Shown: positions 35,530 to 44,812, counted from the stretch's first letter. The stretch is DNA of 64,000 nt from Brevundimonas goettingensis (GCF_017487405.1 NZ_CP062222.1:248001-312000), one strand, 5' to 3'. Notes: generated from the letters alone by a model not told the origin. A program made the numbers and translations.

Positions 35530-35919
35530 ATGTCTCGCTCCATCACTCCGCTCACCGTCTTCTTCGATGCCTCCGTGCCTGTGAAGGTCATCGTGCTCGC
35601 CCTCGTCGTCGCCCTGATCGCCGCCGTGTTGGTCACGGTGCGCAAGGTGATGTCCGGCCCGCACCTGAACGGCGGCTCGACCTTCCTGTCCGCGCTGCGC
35701 CTCGGCGCGCCGCTGCTGGGACTGCTCGGCGGCGCCTACAATCTGCTGATGATCTTCATCGGCGTGTCGAACCAGGGGCCCCAGCCGCTCAATGTCCTCG
35801 CGCCCGGCCTGGCTGAGGCCGCCTTCCTGCTGGTGCTGGGCCTGATCGTCGGGGTGGTGGCGGTGGTCTGCCACTGGATCGTCGAGGCCCGGGTCGATCG
35901 TCTGGTGCTCAAGGCCTGA
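35530..35919 (+). CDS. Small MotA/TolQ/ExbB-like membrane protein
   Basis: This 129-residue protein has three membrane segments: about 17-42 (VKVIVLALVVALIAAVLVTV), 58-84 and 95-118 (LAEAAFLLVLGLIVGVVAVV). The last segment and following VEARVDRLV resemble the conserved C-terminal helices of TolQ/ExbB/MotA proton-channel proteins, but the protein is much shorter than those and the partner ExbD/TolR is not present. The ATG at 35530 has GAGGG upstream. It overlaps the BlaI gene by one base and is under the tandem operators, so it is probably the gene BlaI controls. Confidence 0.7.
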   Translation: MSRSITPLTVFFDASVPVKVIVLALVVALIAAVLVTVRKVMSGPHLNGGSTFLSALRLGAPLLGLLGGAYNLLMIFIGVSNQGPQPLNVLAPGLAEAAFLLVLGLIVGVVAVVCHWIVEARVDRLVLKA

Positions 35920-36230
35920 TGGCCCGCATCCCCGTCACCGAGGCCGAGAGCGAGGTTCTGGCGGCCCTCTGGCGCAAGGGGCCGCTGTCCTTCGCCTCCC
36001 TGATCGACGAGGTGAAGTCGGTCCAGCCCTGGGGCGACGCCACCATCAAGACCCTGCTCAACCGGCTGATGCACAAGGGCGCTGTCCAGTCGGTGCGCGA
36101 GGACGGCCGCCAGCGCTACCATGCCCGTATCGACCGCCGAACCTATGTCGACGGTGAGGTCCAGGCCTTGGCCGACCGCCTGTTCGCCGGCGACCGTGCC
36201 GCCCTGATCCGTGATCTGTCGGAAGGATGA
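35919..36230 (+). CDS. BlaI/MecI/CopY-type transcriptional repressor
   Basis: The protein has 103 residues. The winged helix occupies about 5-75, with ITEAESEVL-like TEAESEVLAALWRKG at the start and GDATIKTLLNRLMHKGAVQS as the recognition helix and wing. A short C-terminal helix (EVQALADRLFAGDRAALI) dimerises in the family. Such repressors are normally relieved by cleavage by a BlaR1/MecR1 M56 peptidase, which is not encoded nearby; no signal protein is visible. The gene is adjacent to a membrane protein, with matching operators upstream of both. Confidence 0.88.
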   Translation: MARIPVTEAESEVLAALWRKGPLSFASLIDEVKSVQPWGDATIKTLLNRLMHKGAVQSVREDGRQRYHARIDRRTYVDGEVQALADRLFAGDRAALIRDLSEG

Positions 36231-36234
36231 ACTC

Positions 36235-36588
36235 TCAGGCCGAGACGATCTGTTTGAATCCGCCGAAGATCATGCGCTTGCCGTCCACCGGCATCTCGTT
36301 CATCGCGGCGGCCATCTTCTCGTTTTCCATCATCCGCGTGTTGGCCTCGTCACGGACCTCGCGCGACGGATAGGTGATCCAGGAGAAGACGACGATCTCG
36401 TCCTCCTCCGCCATCACCGCGCGGGGGAAGGAGGTCAGTTTGCCGTAGGGGACGTCGTCCGCCACGCACTCGACCACGCTCAGGGCGCCCAGCTCCTTGA
36501 AGATCTGGGCGCTTTCCTCGGCGATCCGCTTGTAGTCCTCGATCCGGTCCTTCTTCACCGCGATGATGAAGCCATCGACATAGTCCAT
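36235..36588 (-). CDS. DUF1428 family protein
   Basis: This 117-residue protein has the DUF1428 opening MDYVDGFIIAVKKDRIEDYK and the central VVFSWITYPSREVRDE, with C-terminal RMIFGGFKQIV. DUF1428 proteins (YbaA-like) have a dimeric ferredoxin-like fold and no proven function. The ATG at 36588 follows GGGAGAGACGCGC. It converges on the BlaI gene with a four-base gap. The substrate is unknown. Confidence 0.87.
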   Translation of the reverse strand: MDYVDGFIIAVKKDRIEDYKRIAEESAQIFKELGALSVVECVADDVPYGKLTSFPRAVMAEEDEIVVFSWITYPSREVRDEANTRMMENEKMAAAMNEMPVDGKRMIFGGFKQIVSA

Positions 36589-36713
36589 GCGCGTCTCTCC
36601 CTGACCAATTGGCCTGATCAACTCGACTAAGCGAGTTTGGCGAACACCGGCTCAAGAGCGGGTGTCCGAACAGGTTCCCATCAGGTGACGAAGGGTCGCG
36701 GATCAGGCCCCGA

Positions 36714-38279
36714 TCAAGCTTCGACCAGCCCCGGCTTGCCCGCCTCGATGGCGTATTTGGCCCGGGTGGTCAGAACGCCGTTGCGGTCGTGGATCTGGTC
36801 CAGCACCTTGAACTCGGTCTGCCAGCGCTCCGGGGTCACATCACAGACGACATAGCCGCGCTGGCTGTTCAGGAATTTCAGCTGCGGATTGGCGGCCATG
36901 AAGGCGGCCCACTCCGGCTTCTGGTCGACGCCGTCGCCGCCCGAGCTGATCGAGGTGCCGACGAACTCGCTGGCGATCGGATCGCCCTCTGGGTGGCGGC
37001 CGTCGAGGAACAGGTTGCCCGCGAAATTCTGATGCTCGTCGCCGGTCAGGACCACGGCGTTGGACACCCGACGGTCCTGCATATGCTTCAACAGCCGACG
37101 GCGCGGCGTGGAATAGCCGGCCCAGCTGTCCGGATTGACGCTCCAGCCCTCGCCCGAGGTCCGGTTCAGATCCATCATCATCACCTGCTGCGCCATCACC
37201 TTCCAGGTCGCGGTCGAGCGGTCGAGCGTATTGAGCAGCCAGGCCTCCTGAGCCTGTCCGAGCACCTGCGCCTCCGGGGAGTCGATGGCCGAACAGTTGG
37301 CGCCGAACCTGTCGTCGCACGGCTGGTCCGAGCGGTACTGGCGCGTGTCGAGGAAGCTCAGGTCCATCAGATTGCCGTACTGGGTCCGGCGATACAGCTG
37401 CATCGACGATCCGCGCGGGAAGGCCGACTTCCGCATCGGCATGAACTCATAGAAGGCTTGCATGGCGGCGGCCCGGCGCAGGAGGAAGATCTCGGACGGG
37501 GTGCCGTCCTGATCGATCTCGCCCACCCAGTTGTTGTCGACCTCATGGTCGTCATAGACGGCGAACCAGGCCGCCGCGGCGCGCGAGGCCTGCAGGTCCG
37601 TGTCCATCGTGTACTGCGAATAGCGCCGCCGGTAGTCGTCCAGGCTGTAGATCTCGCCGCCCAGATGCACGCGCGGGTTCTCCATCGGGCCGGCGGCGTT
37701 CTGATAGGTCGGATTGCCCCGGCCTTCGTAGATGTAGTCGCCGTAGCAGAAGATGAAATCCAGATCCTCGGCCGCGATCTTGCGGTGGGCGGTGTAGAAG
37801 CCGCTCTCATAGGCCTGACAGCCGACGATGCCGAACTTCGCCCGGTCCATGGCGGCGCCAGCGACGGGCGTGGTCTTGGCGCGACCGACGCTGCTGCGCT
37901 CGGTCCCGACAGTGAAGCGGTAGAAATAGGCGCGGGCGGGCTCCAGCCCCTCGACCTCGACGTGGACCGAATGGCCCAGCTCCGGGCGTGCGATGGCCTC
38001 GCCCGAACGGACCACGGTGCGGAAGCCGCGATCGGCCGCCACCTCCCACTGCACCGCCATCGGCTGGTTGGGCATGCCCGAGCCGTAGGCGAGGGGATCG
38101 GGCGCCAGCCGCGTCCAGATCACGAAGCCGTCGGGCTGGGGATCGCCGGCCGTAACGCCCAGCCGGAAGGGGTTCACGTCGAACGCCGCCTGGGCCAGGG
38201 CCGGGCCGGTCTGCGTAAGGGCCAGGCCGCCGCCGAACGCGGTCAGAAGTCCCCGGCGGGACAGGTCGAAACGGGTCAT
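36714..38279 (-). CDS. phoD: PhoD-like alkaline phosphatase/phosphodiesterase
   Basis: This 521-residue protein has a twin-arginine signal (LSRRGLLTAFGGGLALTQ), so it is exported folded. The PhoD N-terminal beta domain (FRLGVTAGDPQPDGFVIWTRL) precedes the catalytic domain with FGIVGCQAY, YGDYIYEGRG, VYDDHEVDNNWVG and VLTGDEHQNFAGN, containing the metal-binding residues. It is related to Bacillus PhoD, which uses Ca2+/Fe3+ and hydrolyses phosphate esters. No Pho-box was found upstream by eye. Confidence 0.9.
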   Translation of the reverse strand: MTRFDLSRRGLLTAFGGGLALTQTGPALAQAAFDVNPFRLGVTAGDPQPDGFVIWTRLAPDPLAYGSGMPNQPMAVQWEVAADRGFRTVVRSGEAIARPELGHSVHVEVEGLEPARAYFYRFTVGTERSSVGRAKTTPVAGAAMDRAKFGIVGCQAYESGFYTAHRKIAAEDLDFIFCYGDYIYEGRGNPTYQNAAGPMENPRVHLGGEIYSLDDYRRRYSQYTMDTDLQASRAAAAWFAVYDDHEVDNNWVGEIDQDGTPSEIFLLRRAAAMQAFYEFMPMRKSAFPRGSSMQLYRRTQYGNLMDLSFLDTRQYRSDQPCDDRFGANCSAIDSPEAQVLGQAQEAWLLNTLDRSTATWKVMAQQVMMMDLNRTSGEGWSVNPDSWAGYSTPRRRLLKHMQDRRVSNAVVLTGDEHQNFAGNLFLDGRHPEGDPIASEFVGTSISSGGDGVDQKPEWAAFMAANPQLKFLNSQRGYVVCDVTPERWQTEFKVLDQIHDRNGVLTTRAKYAIEAGKPGLVEA

Positions 38280-38350
38280 GGGACGGGCTCCGGTCAGGTG
38301 AGGTGTTCGCCCCTACGCCCGGATTGCGACAGTGGCGCTTCAGCTCTGCG

Positions 38351-39754
38351 TCAGGCCGCCGCAGCGCCTGTTGAAGGCCGGCGGGCTCGCAATCGCAGGT
38401 GTATGGGCAGGCGGCTGCGCAGGGTCACCTGATGCGTCGGATGGGGCTCGACCGTGCTGATCGCCTCGACCTCGGCGGCCTTCAGCAGGGTCGTCAGGGC
38501 GATCATCGCCTCCTGCATGGCGAACGCCGCGCCGATGCAGACCCGAGGCCCGGCGCTGAACGGGATATAGGCATAGCGGTCGACGGACTTGCGGTTCTCG
38601 GGCAGGAAGCGCTCGGGCCGGAAGGCGTCCGGCTCGTCCCACAGCAGTTCGTGCCGATGCAGGATCCACGGGGAGATCAGCACCGCGCAGCCCGGCCCGA
38701 TGGCCTCACCGCCGACCACATCAGGCCCCATCGACCGGCGCGCCAGGGTCGGGGCGGGCGGGAACAGCCGCATCGCCTCCTCGATCACCGCCCGCGTCCA
38801 CGGCAGGCCATCGGCCCATTTCGGATCGGCGATGTCGAAGGCGTCGGCCTCGGCCTTCAGCGTCTCCGCGACGGCCGGACTTCGCGAGATCAGATGCAGG
38901 GCCCAGCCCAGGGTCCGCGCCGTCGTCTCATGCCCGGCCAGGATGAAGGTCAGGATGTTGGCCGCGACTTCCCGGTCGTCGAGTCCGTTCCCGTCTTCCG
39001 CCTCGTCGCGTGCGGTGAGCAGGGCGGTCAGCAGATCGTCGGGCGCCGTCTCTCCCGCCTCGATCCGCGCCCGACGCCGCGTTACCAGCGCCCCGACCCT
39101 CTGTTCGAAATAGCGGGCCGAGCGATAGCTGGCGGTCTTGCCCAGTCGCGGGATCCAGCTCGGCGCGTTGAACACGTCCAGCGGATCGATCCGCGCGCCC
39201 ACCGCCAGATAGGTGTTCAGCGCCGCCTCGAACCCCTTTGCGTCCCCGTCCAGCTCGTCGGAGAACAGGGTCGCCGACAGGATATCGAAGGTCAGGCCCG
39301 ACATCTCGGAATCGATGTTCAGCACCCGCGCCCCGTGCTCCAGATGCAGGGCCTCGACCCGGGCGCGACAGACCTCGTCCATCCGCGCCGCCATCTTCAG
39401 CGTCCTCGCCGGGGTGAACAGGGGCGCGAGGATGCGCCGCGCCCGGCGCCAGACCTCACCCTCGGTCAGCAGCAGGCCGTCGGCCAGCATCGGTCCCAGC
39501 ACCCGGCGCTGCAGGGCGCCCTTCTCATAGTTGGCGGCGTTCTCGGTCAGGACGTGGCGCACCCCCTCGGGATGGCTGACGACCAGAACCTCTCCCAGGG
39601 CGCCGCGTCCGTGCAGTTGCGGTTCCTGGAAATGCTTGTCCGACCACATCAGCAGGGGATTGCGCCAGCTGATCCACAGAAACGGGACCAGGCCCAACGG
39701 CTTCGTCGGCCGGGGCGGCGTCCACGGGCGGAAGGTCTGGGATCCATCGGCCAT
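38351..39754 (-). CDS. Cytochrome P450
   Basis: This 467-residue P450 has the I-helix oxygen-binding motif AGHETTARTLGWAL, the ExxR pair in VIEEAMRLFPPAPTLARRS (E-x-x-R), and the heme-thiolate loop FSAGPRVCIGAAFAMQEA (Cys ligand). Length and layout fit soluble bacterial P450s with relation to the CYP102/CYP4 type. No redox partner is in the neighbourhood, so the reaction cannot be assigned. It is transcribed in the same direction as phoD, 70 bases away. Confidence 0.93.
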   Translation of the reverse strand: MADGSQTFRPWTPPRPTKPLGLVPFLWISWRNPLLMWSDKHFQEPQLHGRGALGEVLVVSHPEGVRHVLTENAANYEKGALQRRVLGPMLADGLLLTEGEVWRRARRILAPLFTPARTLKMAARMDEVCRARVEALHLEHGARVLNIDSEMSGLTFDILSATLFSDELDGDAKGFEAALNTYLAVGARIDPLDVFNAPSWIPRLGKTASYRSARYFEQRVGALVTRRRARIEAGETAPDDLLTALLTARDEAEDGNGLDDREVAANILTFILAGHETTARTLGWALHLISRSPAVAETLKAEADAFDIADPKWADGLPWTRAVIEEAMRLFPPAPTLARRSMGPDVVGGEAIGPGCAVLISPWILHRHELLWDEPDAFRPERFLPENRKSVDRYAYIPFSAGPRVCIGAAFAMQEAMIALTTLLKAAEVEAISTVEPHPTHQVTLRSRLPIHLRLRARRPSTGAAAA

Positions 39755-39796
39755 GACCGAGACGCTACGCCCGGATCGTGACAGGCGAAAGGCGAC

Positions 39797-40279
39797 TTAT
39801 TGGCCGGCGGGATATGTGGTGGCCCGGCTGCGTCCGTCGCGGTGACGCACGGTCGTCGGCGCGCGGGTGCTGGTCGAGGGCAGCTGGGCCGCGAGCGTTC
39901 CGTACAGGCGATTGGCGGCGGCCTCGTCCCGGGCGGTGAGGCACAGGGTGGTTTCGCCTTCGCGCCCCCAGGGCTTCATCTGCGAGGCGGTCACCCCGGG
40001 ATCGGCGCTGACCAGCTTCAGGATGCTGTCTTTCACCGCGGCGTCCGGACCCGCGCCATAGCTCCCGAAGCTGACCTCGACGTCGCATTCGGCTGCTGCT
40101 GGAGCAATCACCGGAGCGGGCGTCGCCTCAGCCTTCGCGGCCGCTTCGGCCTCAGCCACCGCGGCCGCCGCGTGATTGGCCGTCGAGACGTCGCGCACGA
40201 CGCTGTCCACCGGGTCCTCGCCGTCGCAGGCGGCCAGTCCGAGGACCAGCAGCAGGGCAGGGAGGATCAACCGGCACAC
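39797..40279 (-). CDS. Hypothetical lipoprotein
   Basis: The protein has 160 residues with a lipoprotein signal ending at LAAC (Cys18). An Ala/Glu-rich linker follows (about 37-60). The C-terminal part has ECDVEVSFGSYGAGPDAAVK and then a small mixed domain with KPWGREGETTLCLTARD. No family was recognised. It lies downstream of purL by eight bases on the same strand, but nothing connects it to purines. Confidence 0.72.
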   Translation of the reverse strand: MCRLILPALLLVLGLAACDGEDPVDSVVRDVSTANHAAAAVAEAEAAAKAEATPAPVIAPAAAECDVEVSFGSYGAGPDAAVKDSILKLVSADPGVTASQMKPWGREGETTLCLTARDEAAANRLYGTLAAQLPSTSTRAPTTVRHRDGRSRATTYPAGQ

Positions 40280-40287
40280 GGCGGGTC

Positions 40288-42507
40288 TCAGGCGGCTTCG
40301 ATCCAGCCCGGCATCCAGCCTTCGTGGATTTCGCGCAGGTGGGTCATGGGGATGCTGAACAGCGGGCCATCGCTCCCGTTGGCGGAGAAGGCTTCGCCGC
40401 GAGCTTCGCCGACCACCAGATAGTCGAGGCCCGCTGCATTGGCCTTTGCGTCGAATTCGTCGAGCTGTTCGCGAGTCATCGCGACCAGATAACGGGCCTG
40501 ATCCTCGCCGAAGTAGAAGCCGTGATCAGCGCCGTCGCCCTGAATGCCGAGTGCAATGCCGGTGTTCGAGGCGAGAGCGAGGTCGGCTGCGGCGCCGATC
40601 AGACCGCCGTCCGACAGGTCGTGGACCACGGTGACGAAGCCCGCCTCGATCAGGCCGCGCACGAAATCGCCCGTCTTCTTCTCCAGCTTCAGGTCGACCG
40701 GCGGCGGGGCGCCGTCCTCGCGGCCCAGAACCTCGCGCAGATAGATGGAGGCGCCGAGTTCGCCGTTCGTGGCGCCGATGAGGACCAGTGCGTCGCCCTC
40801 CGCCACGCCTGAGAAGCCGGTGACCACGTCATAGTTCTTGAGCAGGCCCACGCCGCCCACGGTCGGGGTCGGCGGGATCGCGGCGCCGTTGGTCTCGTTG
40901 TAGAGGCTGACGTTGCCGCTCACGACCGGGAAGTCCAGCTCGCGGCAGGCCTCGGCCATGCCGTCGATGGCGCGCACGATCTGGCCCATGATCTCGGGCC
41001 GCTGCGGGTTGCCGAAATTGAGGTTGTCGGTGATGGCGATGGGCAGGGAGCCGACGGCGGTCAGGTTGCGCCAGGCCTCGGCGACGCACTGTTTGCCGCC
41101 CTCATAGGGGTCGTTCTGGACGTAGCGCGGCGTGCAGTCCGAGGTGACGGCCAGACCCTTGTCGGTGCCGTGCACCCGCACCACGCCGGCGTCGGCGCCG
41201 GTCGCCGAGTCCTGAAGCGTGTCGGCCATGACGTGGCGGTCGTACTGTTCCCAGATCCAGCGCTTGGACGCCATGTCGGGACAGGCGACGACCTTGAGCA
41301 CCGCGTCTTCCCAGCTTTCCGGCGCGGCGACGTCGGCGGCGGTCAGGCGACCCTGCAGCTCGGGCTGGACCCACGGACGGTCGTACAGGGGGGCGTCGTC
41401 GAACAGCGGGGCCAGCGGCACGTCGCAGACGACCTCGCCGTGGTGGTTCAGGATCAGGCGGCCGGTGTCGGTGGTGCGCCCGATGACGGCGGCGTCCAGA
41501 CCCCACTTCTTGAAGATCCGGTAGCCGTCTTCCTCGCGGCCGGGTTTCAGTACGGCCAGCATCCGCTCCTGGCTTTCCGACAGCATCATCTCATAGGCCG
41601 ACATGCCTTCTTCGCGCTGGGGGACATTGTCCATGTCCAGCTCGATGCCGACGCCGCCCTTGCCGGCCATCTCGACCGAGGACGAGGTCAGGCCCGCCGC
41701 GCCCATGTCCTGGATGGCGGCGACCGCGCCCGAGGCCATCAGTTCCAGCGTCGCCTCGATCAGCAGCTTCTCGGCGAAGGGATCGCCGACCTGCACCGTG
41801 GGGCGCTTCTCGTCGGAATCCTCGTCGAACTCGGCCGAGGCCATGGTCGCGCCATGGATGCCGTCGCGGCCGGTCTTGGAGCCGAAATAGACCACCGACA
41901 TGCCCGCGCCCGGCGCGGCCGAGTAGAAGATGGCGTCCGACTTCGCCAGACCCACGCACATGGCGTTGACCAGGATGTTGCCGTTGTAGCCGGCGTGGAA
42001 ATTGGTCTCGCCCGCCACCGTCGGCACGCCGACGCAGTTGCCGTAGCCGCCGATGCCGGAGACCACGCCCTTCACGAGGCGCTTCGTCTTCTCATGGCCG
42101 ACGTCGCCGAAACGCAGGGCGTTCAGCAGGGCGACCGGACGCGCGCCCATGGTGAAGACGTCGCGCATGATGCCGCCCACGCCGGTCGCCGCGCCCTGGT
42201 AGGGCTCGATGAAGGACGGGTGGTTGTGGCTTTCCATCTTGAAGATGCAGGCGTCGCCGTCGTCGATGTCGATGACGCCGGCGTTCTCGCCCGGCCCGCA
42301 GATAACGCGCGGTCCCTTGGTCGGGAATTTGCCGAGATGGATCTTCGACGACTTGTACGAGCAATGCTCGGACCACATCACCGAAAACACGCCCAATTCC
42401 AGCTGGTTGGGCTCGCGGCCCAGGCGGTCCAGGACAACCTGGTATTCAGCGGGGCTCAAACCGTATTCGGCGGCGAGTTCGGCGATGGTTTTCTGGGGGG
42501 CGCTCAT
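40288..42507 (-). CDS. purL: FGAM synthase large subunit (small-type PurL)
   Basis: This 739-residue subunit catalyses the ATP-dependent step of FGAR to FGAM and needs PurQ (glutaminase) and PurS, both encoded here. Markers are the N-terminal [14 protein letters not shown], the ATP/Mg segment [25 protein letters not shown] ([14 protein letters not shown]), and [18 protein letters not shown]. The length fits the bacterial three-part complex, unlike the ~1300-residue fused form. A strong promoter lies 150 bases upstream, and the leader between them can fold (see 42580-42609). Confidence 0.96.
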   Translation of the reverse strand: MSAPQKTIAELAAEYGLSPAEYQVVLDRLGREPNQLELGVFSVMWSEHCSYKSSKIHLGKFPTKGPRVICGPGENAGVIDIDDGDACIFKMESHNHPSFIEPYQGAATGVGGIMRDVFTMGARPVALLNALRFGDVGHEKTKRLVKGVVSGIGGYGNCVGVPTVAGETNFHAGYNGNILVNAMCVGLAKSDAIFYSAAPGAGMSVVYFGSKTGRDGIHGATMASAEFDEDSDEKRPTVQVGDPFAEKLLIEATLELMASGAVAAIQDMGAAGLTSSSVEMAGKGGVGIELDMDNVPQREEGMSAYEMMLSESQERMLAVLKPGREEDGYRIFKKWGLDAAVIGRTTDTGRLILNHHGEVVCDVPLAPLFDDAPLYDRPWVQPELQGRLTAADVAAPESWEDAVLKVVACPDMASKRWIWEQYDRHVMADTLQDSATGADAGVVRVHGTDKGLAVTSDCTPRYVQNDPYEGGKQCVAEAWRNLTAVGSLPIAITDNLNFGNPQRPEIMGQIVRAIDGMAEACRELDFPVVSGNVSLYNETNGAAIPPTPTVGGVGLLKNYDVVTGFSGVAEGDALVLIGATNGELGASIYLREVLGREDGAPPPVDLKLEKKTGDFVRGLIEAGFVTVVHDLSDGGLIGAAADLALASNTGIALGIQGDGADHGFYFGEDQARYLVAMTREQLDEFDAKANAAGLDYLVVGEARGEAFSANGSDGPLFSIPMTHLREIHEGWMPGWIEAA

Positions 42508-42579
42508 GGCGGGGCTTCTAGCGATGTTCGACGCCGGAGTCAGCCCGGCGGGCGGCGTCGGGCGCGTTTTGGCGGGATG

Positions 42580-42609
42580 CGGACTCGAAAATAGAGTCCG
42601 AAGAGTCCG
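42580..42609 (-). promoter_or_regulatory. purL leader with competing hairpin arms
   Basis: On the transcribed strand, CGGACTC occurs twice (from 42609 and from 42600) before one GAGTCCG (from 42586). The nearer copy can form a perfect 7-base hairpin with a 7-base loop; the further one can pair with the same arm across 16 bases. The element lies about 45 bases after the start of transcription and 70 bases before the purL ATG. It may be a regulatory leader; nothing identifies a ligand. Confidence 0.35.
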
Positions 42610-42658
42610 ATGTGACCGCTTCCAGTCCTGTCGATGTCAGAGACCGGTCGCGGGGGCC

Positions 42659-42687
42659 ATTATAGCCCGGCGGGCAAGGATGTTCAG
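42659..42687 (-). promoter_or_regulatory. purL promoter
   Basis: On the minus strand CTGAAC (42687-42682) is 17 bases from a consensus TATAAT (42664-42659), preceded by GC as in Caulobacter -10 elements. Transcription would start near 42652, giving a leader of about 145 bases before purL. The rest of the 42508-42818 gap holds this promoter, the leader hairpin and no convincing gene. Confidence 0.7.
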
Positions 42688-42818
42688 TCGAATGGCCGCG
42701 CCGGGATGTGAAAGCCTTCACGATCAGGGCGTTGGGTCGCTGACGTAGGCGAGATGACGGCGTTCCGGAACGTCCGGGCGCGCGAGCGATTGAAACCCCG
42801 CACACCGGAGCAACCCTT

Positions 42819-42971
42819 ATGACGGATCAGCCCATCGACCCCGCCGCCACGCCCGAAGACGCCGACGCCCCCGAGATCGCGGCCGACGACGCCGGCGCCT
42901 CCGCCATCGCCGAACGGGCGGGAAAACAGGCCGCCGATGATGCAGAGGATGTCGACGGCGACGGGATCTAG
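42819..42971 (+). CDS. Small acidic protein
   Basis: The 50-residue reading frame has a GGAG site eight bases before its ATG and strongly biased codons. It contains a run of Asp, Glu and Ala (PEDADAPEIAADDAG) and ends GDGI. The calculated composition is very acidic, with no Cys and no aromatic residues, so it may be disordered. No family was recognised. It converges on the following membrane protein gene with a four-base overlap. Confidence 0.55.
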   Translation: MTDQPIDPAATPEDADAPEIAADDAGASAIAERAGKQAADDAEDVDGDGI

Positions 42972-43759
42972 TCCCGCTCCACCCTGCGGCGTTGAGCCAG
43001 AACGATCACCACGTCGACGACCAGAACCGCGACGGCGGCGATCAGGGCGGTGAAGGCGAGGGCGCTATTGCGCGACTGCTCAGCCGCGAACACCCCGGCC
43101 AGACCCCATGAGACCGGCAGACCGAAGGCGACGGTCCGGATGCGCCAGGTCACCGCCACGGCGCCCAGGGCCACGACCGCCACCGCCAGTCCGGCCCACA
43201 GGGTCGGCGACAGGGCCGAGGGCAGGTCGCCGTTGCCGGTCGCCACCGTGATCAGATTGACCGGGGCGGCGATGCTCAGCCACCCGGCCAGCAGGCTCAG
43301 CGGCCAGATCGTCATCCAGCGATCCCGGTCGGACAGCTTCAGGCTCCGGATCTGACGCGCGTGGGTCAACAGCGGGATCAACAGCACGATCAGCGATCCG
43401 AAGATCAGCACGATCGTCGCGACCTCCCAGTCCAGCGCCGCCGCCACGATCCAGAGCCCGATCCCCGCGAAGGCCAGGACCGAAGGCCAGCCGAAATCGT
43501 GGATCAGATCGCTCTCGCCCGTCTGGGGCAGGGCCTGGCGCACGGCATAGACCAGCAGCCCCACATAGATCAGGCCCCAGATGGCGAAGGCCCAGCCGGC
43601 GACCTTCAGGGTCGCGTCGCTGTCGGCGGCGAAGGCGGCCGCGCTCTGGCCCCAGCCCAGCCCCATCTGCGCCTGGGCGACGACCACGGCGAAGACCGCG
43701 GTCCCCAGCACGATCCAGCGGCGGGTCTTCTGGGCGGCGGTAGGGCGGACGATGGACAT
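42968..43759 (-). CDS. TspO/MBR-like tryptophan-rich membrane protein
   Basis: The protein has 263 residues and about seven hydrophobic segments. The motif KVAGWAFAIWGLIYVGLLVY at about 52-71 and the surrounding ALPQ resemble tryptophan-rich sensory (TspO-like) proteins, though it is longer than the 150-160 residues of TspO proper. It may bind tetrapyrroles or be a lysoplasmalogenase-like protein; the sequence does not decide. It starts divergently from the small acidic gene at 43879. Confidence 0.7.
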   Translation of the reverse strand: MSIVRPTAAQKTRRWIVLGTAVFAVVVAQAQMGLGWGQSAAAFAADSDATLKVAGWAFAIWGLIYVGLLVYAVRQALPQTGESDLIHDFGWPSVLAFAGIGLWIVAAALDWEVATIVLIFGSLIVLLIPLLTHARQIRSLKLSDRDRWMTIWPLSLLAGWLSIAAPVNLITVATGNGDLPSALSPTLWAGLAVAVVALGAVAVTWRIRTVAFGLPVSWGLAGVFAAEQSRNSALAFTALIAAVAVLVVDVVIVLAQRRRVERD

Positions 43760-43878
43760 CGGGGCTCCTATAACGGTTCAGCCCGCCCTTACGCCTCAGC
43801 GCGGCGAAGGTTCACTGGAACCGCACTGGTCGCCGGTCGGTTCAGCCTGCATCATCGTTTCAGAGAAGGAGGCCCGTT

Positions 43879-44091
43879 ATGGCCGATCCGGAAGACAAAC
43901 CCCATTTCGAAACCGACGACGTCGAGGCCAACCTGGCCATCGAACAGGGTCTGGGCGTCGGCGCGCGCGAACTGGCCGCCCAGCGCGACCCGGGCGGCGT
44001 GGTCACCCCTGACGAGGATGAAGACGATGAGCCGGGCAACGAAGGCCAGGCCGATGACGAAGAGCAACTGTCGCGGACCAGCGATGCCTGA
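43879..44091 (+). CDS. Small acidic protein
   Basis: This 70-residue protein follows an AAGGAGG ribosome site seven bases before the ATG. The N-terminus is KPHFETDDVEANLAIEQGLG, followed by a very acidic tail (TPDEDEDDEPGNEGQADDEE). No domain was recognised. It resembles the nearby 50-residue protein in charge only. The upstream region has GGAAC with a CGGTT 16 bases on, which is close to, but not, an EcfG stress promoter. Confidence 0.65.
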   Translation: MADPEDKPHFETDDVEANLAIEQGLGVGARELAAQRDPGGVVTPDEDEDDEPGNEGQADDEEQLSRTSDA

Positions 44092-44117
44092 CGTCGGGAC
44101 AGGCTGAGACCCCACGC

Positions 44118-44801
44118 TCAGGACGCGGGCGCGGCGGCCTCTTCCTTCGTATCGTTGTCGTGGACGATGACCTGCGCGGCGCCCTCGTAGGAGAAGGTGC
44201 GCGACAGTCCCACGTCGGTGCCGCTCGAAACCGTGCCGCCGCCCACGAGTCCCGCCGCGAGAGCGGACCCTGCAACCGCGCCGGTGCTGGTCGTGGTGAC
44301 GCCGATGACGATCGAATCGTATTTCTGACCGACGCGGGCGTCCTCTGTCGTGACCAGCACATACCGCTCCCCGGGGCGCGGCCGGAACAGGACGGAATAG
44401 TTCGGTCCCCGATACATGAACTCGTCCGGCCGGAAGCTTCGCGACGTCTCGCCGTGCCCGTCGAGGACCTCGACGCGGGGCGAAAAGATCCGAAGCGGCT
44501 CCAGATAGCCGCCCACGGTCAGGGTCTTGTCTCCCGCATCCTCAGGGATGGCATAGACGAGATAGGAGCTCTCGCGCCCGTCCCGGCGGACGCAGGGCGT
44601 CGCCGACCCGACCTGGGTGGTGACCGTCCAGAGGGACCGCTCCTTGTCCGGCGTCAGGCTCAGGGCCTGCGTCAGATCAGGCGTAGCGGCGCAGTTCGCT
44701 CCTCCGAAAGCGAGGGTCGCCGGAGGCGGCGGGGGCATGGTCGCGCACCCGGCCGCCGCCGTCGCGGCGAAGATGGCCGCGAGGCTGAAGGCGAAACGCA
44801 T
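44118..44801 (-). CDS. Hypothetical lipoprotein
   Basis: The protein has 227 residues and a lipoprotein signal (lipobox AAGC, Cys19). The central part has beta-rich, Arg-containing FRPDEFMYRGPNYSVLFRPR and GERYVLVTTEDARVG, followed by a hydrophobic Gly/Ala/Ser segment (GAVAGSALAAGLVGGGTV) near 176-194. No family was recognised. It lies 11 bases after the lipoprotein gene upstream (44813-45523), so the two are probably co-expressed. Confidence 0.75.
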   Translation of the reverse strand: MRFAFSLAAIFAATAAAGCATMPPPPPATLAFGGANCAATPDLTQALSLTPDKERSLWTVTTQVGSATPCVRRDGRESSYLVYAIPEDAGDKTLTVGGYLEPLRIFSPRVEVLDGHGETSRSFRPDEFMYRGPNYSVLFRPRPGERYVLVTTEDARVGQKYDSIVIGVTTTSTGAVAGSALAAGLVGGGTVSSGTDVGLSRTFSYEGAAQVIVHDNDTKEEAAAPAS

Positions 44802-44812
44802 GGCGATGGCCC

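Noticed and set aside
42518..42805. Minus-strand 95-codon frame upstream of purL
   Set aside because: It is basic and Ser/Arg-rich, with no ribosome site, and covers the purL promoter and leader. It is a shadow frame of high-GC DNA.
43780..43830. EcfG stress promoter (GGAAC, then CGTT) before the small acidic gene at 43879
   Set aside because: GGAAC is present, but 16 bases on there is CGGTT instead of CGTT, so the consensus is not met.
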